Below, piece after piece: positions 1-7,801 of a DNA stretch of 64,000 nt. Origin of the DNA: a bacterium (GTDB lineage: Bacteria > Actinomycetota > Acidimicrobiia > Acidimicrobiales > Bin134); the NCBI GenBank assembly GCA_026708015.1, contig JAPOVT010000007.1, forward strand, positions 25,989 to 89,988, written 5' to 3'. The notes under the pieces are model-generated. The model did not search any database and was not told the origin of the DNA. It was given only the letters and a program-made list of their open reading frames with translations. The position numbers and the translations under genes were made by a program. The first letter of the stretch is position 1; every line of letters begins with the position of its first letter.

Positions 1-123
1 GAGGGGCCCAACAACTGGGGGCGCTGGGGCGACGACGGCCGCTATGAATTCATGCTGGTAGCACCACCGCTCAACATCCCCGGCGCGGTGGGCTCGCCTC
101 TAAACCCCATCGCCATCAAATAG
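1..123 (+). CDS. C-terminal end of a cyclase-family (PF04199-like) protein, cut by the window edge
   Basis: Frame 1 is open from base 1 to a TAG at 121-123 and encodes 40 residues that end in PLNIPGAVGSPLNPIAIK. The pattern of a hydrophobic strand followed by PL-G-GSP-NP-A-I is how I remember the last strand and tail of the kynurenine-formamidase-like cyclase family, metal-dependent hydrolases. The active site would lie in the missing part. The gene converges on the oxidoreductase at 147-1121 with only 23 bases between the stops. The family call rests on a short tail and is tentative. Confidence 0.5.
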   Translation, partial: EGPNNWGRWGDDGRYEFMLVAPPLNIPGAVGSPLNPIAIK

Positions 124-146
124 GTGCCAACCGAACGCTAAGCGCC

Positions 147-1121
147 CTACTCCCCAGGGAACCGCAGGCCAATCTGGTCGCGGATCTGGTCGAGGGTGCC
201 CATGATCGAGAGCGTTTCGGCGTGGGAGATCACCGGGCTCTCCAGCTCACCGGCGGCCAGGCAGCGGTGGAACTCATCTACTTGGAACCGGAGACCGTCG
301 CCCTCCCAGGAGCCGTCAATCTCCTCCCGGTCGAACCCGCGAACCACCGTGAGCGACCCCGGGCAGTGCATGAACGCCGGGATCTCAATGGTTCCCTCGG
401 TACCGGCAATGCGGGCGGTGCAGCCCAAGTTGGTGGCGATGGCCGCCTTCACCACCGCCAGCTCGCCGCCGGGGTGGCCGAGAACGGCGGCCACCTGCTC
501 GTCGACCCCGGTCTCGCCGATCCGACCCTGAGCCGCCACGCTGGTGGGCGTGCCCAATACCAGAGAGGCAAACTGCACGGGGTACACGCCTAGGTCGAGG
601 ATCCCCCCGCCGCCCCGCTCGGGGTCGTACAGACGGTGGTCGGGATCGAATGGTTGGTGGAACCCGAAGTCGGCCTCCACCAGTTGGGGCTGGCCGATGG
701 CCTGGTCTGCGAGCAGGTCGGCCAATACCCGATAGGCGGGGAGGAAGCGGCTCCACATGGCCTCCATCAGCAGCAGCCCTCGCTCCCGGGACGCATCGAT
801 CATGCGCTGGCTCTGGGCCCGGTTGAGCGCAAACGGCTTCTCGCACAACACAGGCTTGCCCGCCTCAAGAAACAGCAGCGTGTCCTGTTCGTGGCGGGAT
901 TGAGGGGTGGCCACGTACACCGCGTCCACTCCGGGATCGGCGGCCAGCTCCTCATAGCTGCCGTAGGAGGCCGAAGCTCCGTACTGGGCGGCAAAGTCCC
1001 TGGCCCGGTCGGCCGAGCGCGACCCAATAGCGTAGATCTCAGCGTCGTCCAGCAACTGGAGCCCGTTGGCAAACCCAACGGCGATGCCTCCCGGCCCGGC
1101 GATTCCCCATCGAACAGTCAC
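147..1121 (-). CDS. Gfo/Idh/MocA family NAD(P)-dependent oxidoreductase
   Basis: 324 residues, GTG start. The N-terminus carries a Rossmann dinucleotide-binding loop (GIAGPGGIAVGFANGL, residues 6-21) and an EKPFALN segment near residue 95, whose lysine is the conserved catalytic/NAD-contacting residue of the family. The C-terminal half has the expected alpha/beta fold signatures (GGGGILDLGVYPVQFASLVLG). Length is normal. Members oxidise or reduce sugars, inositols, dihydrodiols or related alcohols; the substrate cannot be read from sequence. It is divergent from the GMC oxidoreductase at 1178, with 56 bases between the two starts, so both promoters must lie in or next to that gap. Confidence 0.85.
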   Translation of the reverse strand: MTVRWGIAGPGGIAVGFANGLQLLDDAEIYAIGSRSADRARDFAAQYGASASYGSYEELAADPGVDAVYVATPQSRHEQDTLLFLEAGKPVLCEKPFALNRAQSQRMIDASRERGLLLMEAMWSRFLPAYRVLADLLADQAIGQPQLVEADFGFHQPFDPDHRLYDPERGGGGILDLGVYPVQFASLVLGTPTSVAAQGRIGETGVDEQVAAVLGHPGGELAVVKAAIATNLGCTARIAGTEGTIEIPAFMHCPGSLTVVRGFDREEIDGSWEGDGLRFQVDEFHRCLAAGELESPVISHAETLSIMGTLDQIRDQIGLRFPGE

Positions 1122-1177
1122 GGCGGCACGCTACCGCACGCGATTGGCTGTGGCCCTCCCCTACCCTGGGCCGTTGA

Positions 1178-2425
1178 ATGGACCAAGAGACACTGGCTTG
1201 GCTGACCGATCCCGACTCGGGGTGTTGGGAGGAGTTGGGTTACCAGCGATTCCCCCTGGGCGAGCCGGAATTGGTTGACACCGTGCCGCCGGTGGTCGAT
1301 TGGGACGAGGTTCGGGATCGCTACGACGCGGTGGTGATCGGCAGCGGGGCAGGGGGCGGTGTGGCCGCTCACGTTCTGGCCGCAGCGGGCTGCTCGGTGC
1401 TGGTGGTGGAGCGGGGCCGCGCCCTCAAATCCACCGAAATCGGCTGGGACCCGGTGCGCAACCACCGCACCGCCGTCTTCGGGTTCGGCGAGGGGGTAAC
1501 CCCGGTCGGAAACCCCCGGGCCGTAAAGGATGGGAATGGCGAACAGGCCGTCGAGCCCCACGATTTCCGCTACCACAACAACGCCGTTGTGCTGGGGGGC
1601 GGCCCCCGGCTGTACGGCTGCCAAGGATGGCGGTTCGCGCCGGAGACGTTTCGCATGGCCAGCGAGTACGGCGTACCCGACGGCTCGGCCTTGGCCGACT
1701 GGCCCATCACCTACGTGTTGGCCCACGGGCACGTCGACACCGACGAGCCGCTCAGCGATGGCATCGGCCCCGGCCTGGCCATGGCCACCCGAGAGCACTG
1801 CCACCACAACGACGGGATCGTCGGCGGCGGCATGATCGCCGACGAATATGCGGTGTCGCCGGTGCAGCACTGGGTGATGGGGTCGTGGTTCCGGCCCCAG
1901 CACCAAAGGGCCGCTGAGGCTGCGGGCGAGATCGACGAGTATGGGCGCCCGACGGGAGCGTCAGCTCGGCAGGCCCTGCGGGACACCTACCGGCGCACGA
2001 TCATGATCATGGGCCCGATCCAGGAGATCCCCACCCGATCGGCCGGGCTCGACCTGTCGGCGGAAGTGCGGGATCGCTGGGGCCTGCCGGTGGCCCGCTT
2101 CTTCGGCGTGCAGCACGAAGAGGACCTGCACACCGCGGAGTTCCTGGGCGACCGGGCCAAGGAGTGGATTGCCGCCACCGGAGCCCGGGACATAACCGGG
2201 GGTTCGATGGGGTTCCAAATCCTGTCCGGCGGCCAGCACCAAGCCGGCACCGCCCGCATGGCCGAAACTCCGGCAGCCGGCGCCGTCGATCCCCAGGGGA
2301 AGGTGTGGGGCTGTGAGCGGACCTATGTGGCCGACTCCTCGCTCCATGTCACCAACGGCGGCGTCAATCCCGTGCTGTCCATCATGGCCAACTCCTGGCG
2401 AGTAGCCGACCTGCTCTCCCGCTGA
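1178..2425 (+). CDS. GMC-family FAD oxidoreductase with a probable in-frame internal deletion
   Basis: 415 residues; relatives I know are about 500-570. The FAD-binding loop GSGAGGGVAAHVLA (residues ~54-67), the LGGGPRLYGCQGWRF segment (~145) and the C-terminal signature (HQAGTARMAE, then NGGVNPVLSIMANSWRVADLL) are all present. After ADWPITY (~residue 187) the sequence jumps to VLAHGHVDTDEPLSDGIGPGLA, which in relatives lies well over 100 residues later. The missing part would hold the end of the FAD domain and part of the substrate cap. The frame stays open, so a protein may be made, but its activity is doubtful. An assembly error at a short repeat is also possible. Confidence 0.8.
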   Translation: MDQETLAWLTDPDSGCWEELGYQRFPLGEPELVDTVPPVVDWDEVRDRYDAVVIGSGAGGGVAAHVLAAAGCSVLVVERGRALKSTEIGWDPVRNHRTAVFGFGEGVTPVGNPRAVKDGNGEQAVEPHDFRYHNNAVVLGGGPRLYGCQGWRFAPETFRMASEYGVPDGSALADWPITYVLAHGHVDTDEPLSDGIGPGLAMATREHCHHNDGIVGGGMIADEYAVSPVQHWVMGSWFRPQHQRAAEAAGEIDEYGRPTGASARQALRDTYRRTIMIMGPIQEIPTRSAGLDLSAEVRDRWGLPVARFFGVQHEEDLHTAEFLGDRAKEWIAATGARDITGGSMGFQILSGGQHQAGTARMAETPAAGAVDPQGKVWGCERTYVADSSLHVTNGGVNPVLSIMANSWRVADLLSR

Positions 2426-2443
2426 ACAGGGCCGATCCCCCGC

Positions 2444-3745
2444 TCAGGCGTTCAGCAGCTCCTCTTCGATGCGCTCGGCCATCACCTGGGTGGCCCATTC
2501 GATCTTGGCGGGCAGGTGCTCGGTGGGGAACAGCCCCTCAGAAGGCCGGTAGTCCTTGAGCACCTGCTTGGCGATGGTGTCCTTGTGGACCTCGGTGGGG
2601 CCGTCGGCCACCCCGAAGGTGGGAGCCATCATCCACATGTTGGCCAGCGGGGTCTCGTTGGACATTCCCAGCGAGCCGTGGATCTGCATGGAGCGGAAAA
2701 CCACGTCCATCAGCACCCGGGGGGTGGCCACCTTCACTCCGGCGATGTAGAGCCGAGCCTTGGAGGTGTCGGACTGGTCGATCTGCCAGGCGGCGTGCAG
2801 CACCTGCAAGCGGAACTGCTCGATCTGGATCCACGAGTCGGCGATCATGTGCTGCACCGCCTGCTTCTCGGCCAACAGCGATCCCTTGGTCTCCCGGCTG
2901 AGGGCCCGCTCGCACATCATGTCGAACGCCTTCTTGGCCGTGCCCACCGAGCGCATTGCGTGGTGTACCCGGCCCCCGCCCAAGCGGGTCTGGGCGATCT
3001 TGAACCCGGCCCCCTCTTCGCCCATGAGGTTTTCGATTGGAACCCGGCACTCGTTGAACCGCAGATAGCTGTGGCCACCGTGGCCCCGGCGCTCGCCGCC
3101 CACGCCCACGTTGCGCACCAGCTCCAAGCCGGGGACGTCGTGGGGCACCAGCATCATGGACGATCCCCGGTACACCGACACGTCGGGGTTGGTGATGAGC
3201 ATGACGATGAGGAACTCGGCCCGCGGGTAGTTGGAGGCGAACCACTTCTCGCCGTTGATCACCCACTCGTCGCCGTCTCGATGGGCGGTGCAGGTGAAGT
3301 GGTTGGGATCGGAGCCGCCCTGGGGCTCGGTCATGGAGTAGCAGGTGGAGATCTCTCCGGCCAGCAGAGGCTTTAGGTACTTCTCCTTCTGCTCGTCGTT
3401 GGCGTAGTGGGCCAAAATCTCGGCGTTGCCCGAGTCGGGCGCCTGGCTGCCAAACGCCGAGGGGCCGAACGTGGAGCGGCCCAAAATCTCGTTCATCAGC
3501 GCCAGCTGCACTTGGCCGAACCCCATGCCCCCCATCTCCGGCTTGAGGTGGCAGGCCCACAGCCCCCGGTCCTTGACCTTCTGCTGGATGCGGCGCAGGT
3601 GGCTCTGCACCTCCTCGTCGGACTTGTCGAACGGCGACCGACCCCGGAAATAGTGGTCCAGTGGCTCGATCTCGGTGTGCATCAGCTCGGTGAGCCAATC
3701 CAGGTGGTCTTGAAACTCAGGGTCAGTAGAAAAATCCCAGGCCAT
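2444..3745 (-). CDS. acyl-CoA dehydrogenase family protein
   Basis: 433 residues with the three-part acyl-CoA dehydrogenase architecture. Helical N-terminal domain to ~residue 130, a middle beta domain containing CYSMTEPQGGSDP (~136-148) and WVINGEKWFASN (FAD and substrate contacts), and a C-terminal helical domain with QIHGSLGMSNETPLANMW (~355). FAD-dependent alpha,beta-dehydrogenation of an acyl-CoA is the family reaction; long-chain or branched substrates are common for members of this size. It is last in a minus-strand run that starts at 10243, 28 bases after the MttB-like gene, so it is probably cotranscribed with the demethylation genes. Confidence 0.9.
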   Translation of the reverse strand: MAWDFSTDPEFQDHLDWLTELMHTEIEPLDHYFRGRSPFDKSDEEVQSHLRRIQQKVKDRGLWACHLKPEMGGMGFGQVQLALMNEILGRSTFGPSAFGSQAPDSGNAEILAHYANDEQKEKYLKPLLAGEISTCYSMTEPQGGSDPNHFTCTAHRDGDEWVINGEKWFASNYPRAEFLIVMLITNPDVSVYRGSSMMLVPHDVPGLELVRNVGVGGERRGHGGHSYLRFNECRVPIENLMGEEGAGFKIAQTRLGGGRVHHAMRSVGTAKKAFDMMCERALSRETKGSLLAEKQAVQHMIADSWIQIEQFRLQVLHAAWQIDQSDTSKARLYIAGVKVATPRVLMDVVFRSMQIHGSLGMSNETPLANMWMMAPTFGVADGPTEVHKDTIAKQVLKDYRPSEGLFPTEHLPAKIEWATQVMAERIEEELLNA

Positions 3746-3773
3746 GCTCCGACACTAGTGACGGTGCGCTTGG

Positions 3774-5303
3774 TCAGCGAATGGGGGCGAGGTGGATGGG
3801 GAAGGCTTCTCGGATGCGGGCGTCAGCTTCGACGGAGATGTGGTCGGGCTTGGGGCCGCTGAGCACTCCGGTTACGTAGTCGTGGGCCACCTCGTCCATG
3901 AGACGGGCACCGGCGTCCACCCAGTCGTCGGGGCTGAGGCGGTCTCCGATCAGGGGATATATGTACTCGGTCTGCATGAGCGAGAGGGTTTGGGAGTGGC
4001 CGAGGAAGTGCCCTTCACCCTTCACCACGTCGGCGATCACCTGGGCCGACAGCGTCTCGGGGGTGATCTCGATGCCCCGCACCGTGCGGTTGATGGAGCC
4101 CAGCATGTCGTTGTCAATCACCAGAGCCTCCAGCGAGCAGGCCATGATGCTGGCCAGCATCCCGGCCGTCTCGTTGATCATGTTTGCCCCGGCGTTGGCG
4201 GCCAGGGTGATGGCGTTGGCTTTCTCGGCCCCGGCCTGGTTGTCGGGCAGCTTGGAGTCGGCCATTCCTGCGGCCACGCCCGACGGCAAGCCCAAGTAGT
4301 TCACCACCTGGGCCGCGGCGGCGTTGATGATCGCCTCTTCGCCGCTGCCCCCGCTCATCGCCCCGGTTCGCAGGTCGGACACGAACGGCCACATGCCCAA
4401 AACGCAGGGATGTCCGGGCAGCACCAGGTTCACCGCGGTCAAACCGGCCAGGCACTCGGCCAAGGCCTGCACCAGCGACCCGGCCAGCGCGGCCGGTGAG
4501 GTGGCCCCCGCCTGACCGGCTGAAAGCAGGTTGAGCGGCATGCCTCGGCGGGCTTGCTCAAGGAGGCACAGCGCCGACTCCTCGGCGAAGCGCAGCGGGG
4601 GCACCACGAAGGTGTTGTTGGCGATGCTGAAGGGACGGCGGGCGAACTCCCCCTCGGCGCCCAACGCCATGTCGAATAGGTCCACGCACTCGTGTACATG
4701 GTCGGGGTGGAACATGGCCGTGCCCAGCGGCTTGGTCGTGCCGGCCAGAATGGCGTAGGCGGTGTTGATGTCCAACTCCCGGGCGGTTTCCATGTCGCGG
4801 GCCACCAGCGTCCGCACGAACACGTGGATGTTGTCGAGGGTGTCGACGATCCGGGCCACGTCGTAGAGGTCGGCCAGAGTGCTATGGCGGAAGCGCTTGG
4901 TGTCGTGATCGAGCATCATGACCGCCGCCCCGCTGGTGCAGAAGTGGACTCGGTTTCCGCCGATCTCCACCCCCCGGTCGGGGTCGAACCCGTACAGCGT
5001 GAACTCCTTGCACGCCCCGTCTACCACTCGCCGGACGAGGTCGGGGGGGAAACGCAGACGGTCGTGCTCGTCCATCCGTCCGCCGTTGGCCGTCACCGCC
5101 TCGATGATCTCCGGGGTGGCCTGGCCCATACCCAGATCGGCCAACAGGCCGAGGGCCGACTCGAATACATCGTCGCACTGCCCTTCGGACAGAGGCCGAA
5201 AGGCTCCGCCGGGCATCCCCGGCCACACCGCCTGGGCATCTGCGGCCAGCGGGGCCTCCCGCATGGCCACTCGGGCCGCTCGTCCTCCTGCTCGCCTCGC
5301 CAT
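3774..5303 (-). CDS. MttB-superfamily corrinoid-dependent methyltransferase, non-pyrrolysine type
   Basis: 509 residues recognised as the trimethylamine methyltransferase (MttB) superfamily: long TIM-barrel protein with MLDHDTKRFRHSTLADLYDVARIVD (residues ~130-155, conserved in the family) and a glycine-rich barrel end (GVAAGMADSKLPDNQAGAEKANAI). The frame has no internal TAG, so it is not the pyrrolysine enzyme that uses trimethylamine. Non-Pyl relatives such as MtgB demethylate glycine betaine or other quaternary amines, passing the methyl to a corrinoid protein. It lies downstream of two dimethylglycine-dehydrogenase-like genes, which fits stepwise demethylation of betaine-type compounds. 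No corrinoid protein or MtrH-type partner is in the window. The start is the first ATG, with MREAPL 13 codons later as an alternative. Confidence 0.85.
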   Translation of the reverse strand: MARRAGGRAARVAMREAPLAADAQAVWPGMPGGAFRPLSEGQCDDVFESALGLLADLGMGQATPEIIEAVTANGGRMDEHDRLRFPPDLVRRVVDGACKEFTLYGFDPDRGVEIGGNRVHFCTSGAAVMMLDHDTKRFRHSTLADLYDVARIVDTLDNIHVFVRTLVARDMETARELDINTAYAILAGTTKPLGTAMFHPDHVHECVDLFDMALGAEGEFARRPFSIANNTFVVPPLRFAEESALCLLEQARRGMPLNLLSAGQAGATSPAALAGSLVQALAECLAGLTAVNLVLPGHPCVLGMWPFVSDLRTGAMSGGSGEEAIINAAAAQVVNYLGLPSGVAAGMADSKLPDNQAGAEKANAITLAANAGANMINETAGMLASIMACSLEALVIDNDMLGSINRTVRGIEITPETLSAQVIADVVKGEGHFLGHSQTLSLMQTEYIYPLIGDRLSPDDWVDAGARLMDEVAHDYVTGVLSGPKPDHISVEADARIREAFPIHLAPIR

Positions 5304-5350
5304 ATCACGCTCTCGATTTCTCGTTAGTGAGACCCCGTTCCATATCAGGA

Positions 5351-7783
5351 TCAGGCTCTCGGTTTCTCGTTGTCGGGGTCGTAGGCCGGGCCGTCGAGCA
5401 CCATCGCCGGTCGCCGGTCGCTCATCAGCTGCACCTCGAAGCGGGTGCCCGGTGCTTTGTACTGGGGCTTCACGTAGGCGAAGGCCAAGCCGCGCCCGGT
5501 GGTGTGGCCCCAGGTGCCCGATGTGGTTAGGCCGATGAGCTCGTCGCCGTCGTACACCGGCTCGTTGCCCCGGCAGTCGTTGTCGGTGGTGTCCACCTCG
5601 CAGTACACGAGGATCATCTCGATGTCATCGCCCATAGCCAGCCGTTCCTCGGAGGCCTCCTTGCCCTGGAACTCGCCCGACCAGTCCACGAACCGGCCCA
5701 AGTCGGCCTCCACCGGAGTGATCTCGGTGGTGAGCTCGAAGCCCATCGCCTTGTAGGCCTTCTCGATGCGCATGGTGTTCATGGCGTAGGCGCCGTAGTG
5801 GACCATGCCGAGAGGCTCCCCCGACTCCACCAGGGCGTCGTACAGCTCGGCAGTGTGCTCCTGGAAGTGGTGCAGTTCCCAGCCCAGCTCGCCCACATAC
5901 GACACCCGCAAGGCCAGACACGGCACCCCGGCGACATTGATCTCTTGGCCGGTGAGCCAGCGGAACCCGGGCGCCTCCAGCTCGGCATCAGTGAGGGGGG
6001 CCAAGATTTTGCGGGACAGGGGGCCGGAAACGGCCAAGATGCCCATGTCGTCGGTACGGTCGAGAACGGTCACGTCCTCGCCGTCGGCAACATGGTGGGT
6101 CAACCAGTCCCGATCATGGAACTGCCCGACAATGGCAGAGTTCAGGTAGAACCGGTCTGGAGCCAGCCGGGTGATGGTCATCTCGGTCTCGATGCCGCCC
6201 AGGGTGGTCAGGAAGTGGGTGAGGCGCATCCCCCCGTCTTTGGCCGGCATCCGATTGGCGGTCAGGCGGTCGAGAAGCGCCTCGGCGTCGGCCCCGGTCA
6301 CCTCGAACTTGGAGAAGGCGGTGAGATCGGCGATGCCAGCCCGCGCCCGGGTGGCCCGGCACTCGGCGCCCACGATGTCGAAGGCGTTGGAGTGGCGGAA
6401 GGTGTGGGCCTCAGGCTCTCCGTAATACTGCGGGCGCTCCCAGCCGAAGATCTCCATCCACTGGGCCTGCCGAGCGTCGAGCCGGTCGTAAATGGGATCG
6501 GTCTTCTGGGGGCGGCCGGCGAAGCGCTGCTCGCCGGGCAGGCGGGTGGCGTACATCTCGTGGAATTCGTCGATGGCCTTCTCGATGGCGTAGCGGCCGG
6601 TCGGGCCGCAGTGGTCGCCGAATCGACGGGGGTCCATCTCGGCCACGTTGATCTCGGTCTGGCCGTGCACCATCCACTGGGCCAAGTACTTGCCCGCGCC
6701 CGGACCCTGGGTGATGCCAATGGACGCCCCTGCGCACAGCCAGTAGTTCCGCAGCCCGGGGGCCGGCCCCATGAGGTAGCCGGAGTCGGGGGTGTGGGTG
6801 ATCGGCCCGCTGACCACGGTTTTTATTCCTGCGTCAGCAAAGGCGGGGATGCGTTTGCCGGCTTCAATCAGCCAGGGCATGAGCTGGTCGAGGTCGGGCG
6901 GCGTCAGGTAGAAGTGCTTGTCCCAGTCGATGCCCTCCAGCCCGTACGTTTGGGCGTTTTCCCGCTCGTAGGGGCCGACCAGCAGCGAGTCGATCTCGCG
7001 CCGGTAATAGGCCGACGCTCGGGGGTCGCGGATCACCGGCGGGTCGAAGTCGCCCAGTTCCTTCATCTCGGCCATGGGCTCGGTGATGAGGTACTGGTGG
7101 ATCACCGACACGATGGGCACGTCCAGGCCCACCATGGCGCCGAGCTGGGGGGCGTAGCACCCGGCCGCGTTCACCACGTGCTCAGCCACGATTCGGTGGG
7201 TCTCGCCGCCCACTTCGCAGACCAGCTCCCAACGGTGATCGGGAAGCTGGTTCATATCGGTGACCAGCGTGTTGCGATAGACCTCGCCGCCCAACTGCCG
7301 GGCCCCTTTGACCATGGCCTGGGTCACGCTGGACGGATCAGTCCAGCCGTCGTTGGGGGTCCAGCACCCCATCAGCACGTCGGACACGTCCATGAACGGC
7401 CAGTGGTCGAGGATCTCCTTGGGCTCGATTAGGTGGTTCTCCACCCCCACCAGATCGAGCATCCCGCTCACGTAGCGGAACCAGTCCACCTGATGGCGGT
7501 CGAGGGCCAGGCGAATGGCCCCGGTGCCGTGCCAACCGCTGGCCAGCCCAGTCTCGGCTTCGATGCTGTCGTAGAGGTCGGGGGCCACCTGGTGGCACTT
7601 GGCCATGTTCAGACTGCCGATGAAGTGGGGGATGAGGCCCGCGGCATGCCAGGTGGAGCCCGAGCACAGCTCTCCCTTCTCCACCAGCACGGTGTCGGTC
7701 CAACCCTCGTGGGCCAGGTAGTAGAAGAGGCCCGCGCCCATGGCCCCGCCGCCGATGATCACAACCTGGACTTCGTCGCGCAC
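5351..7783 (-). CDS. dimethylglycine/sarcosine dehydrogenase-type flavoprotein with GcvT domain
   Basis: 810 residues. N-terminal DAO-type FAD domain (VVIIGGGAMGAGLFYYLAHEG at ~residue 8), then GSTWHAAGL at ~residue 43-51; in dimethylglycine dehydrogenase the histidine of this WHAAG segment binds FAD covalently. The middle part is the FAO_M linker region, and the last ~350 residues are an aminomethyltransferase (GcvT) domain (EVTGADAEALLDRL, LSRKILAPL, SYVGELGWELH). The GcvT domain usually captures the formaldehyde unit on tetrahydrofolate. N-demethylation of a methylated glycine or similar amine is the likely reaction. It sits 18 bases after its paralogue at 7802-10243. Confidence 0.9.
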   Translation of the reverse strand: MRDEVQVVIIGGGAMGAGLFYYLAHEGWTDTVLVEKGELCSGSTWHAAGLIPHFIGSLNMAKCHQVAPDLYDSIEAETGLASGWHGTGAIRLALDRHQVDWFRYVSGMLDLVGVENHLIEPKEILDHWPFMDVSDVLMGCWTPNDGWTDPSSVTQAMVKGARQLGGEVYRNTLVTDMNQLPDHRWELVCEVGGETHRIVAEHVVNAAGCYAPQLGAMVGLDVPIVSVIHQYLITEPMAEMKELGDFDPPVIRDPRASAYYRREIDSLLVGPYERENAQTYGLEGIDWDKHFYLTPPDLDQLMPWLIEAGKRIPAFADAGIKTVVSGPITHTPDSGYLMGPAPGLRNYWLCAGASIGITQGPGAGKYLAQWMVHGQTEINVAEMDPRRFGDHCGPTGRYAIEKAIDEFHEMYATRLPGEQRFAGRPQKTDPIYDRLDARQAQWMEIFGWERPQYYGEPEAHTFRHSNAFDIVGAECRATRARAGIADLTAFSKFEVTGADAEALLDRLTANRMPAKDGGMRLTHFLTTLGGIETEMTITRLAPDRFYLNSAIVGQFHDRDWLTHHVADGEDVTVLDRTDDMGILAVSGPLSRKILAPLTDAELEAPGFRWLTGQEINVAGVPCLALRVSYVGELGWELHHFQEHTAELYDALVESGEPLGMVHYGAYAMNTMRIEKAYKAMGFELTTEITPVEADLGRFVDWSGEFQGKEASEERLAMGDDIEMILVYCEVDTTDNDCRGNEPVYDGDELIGLTTSGTWGHTTGRGLAFAYVKPQYKAPGTRFEVQLMSDRRPAMVLDGPAYDPDNEKPRA

Positions 7784-7801
7784 CGCTGGCCGCTCCTTGG
7801 C

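Noticed and set aside
3774..5303. Pyrrolysine-containing MttB (amber readthrough)
   Set aside because: The frame is continuous with no internal TAG, and no pylTSBCD genes are visible.
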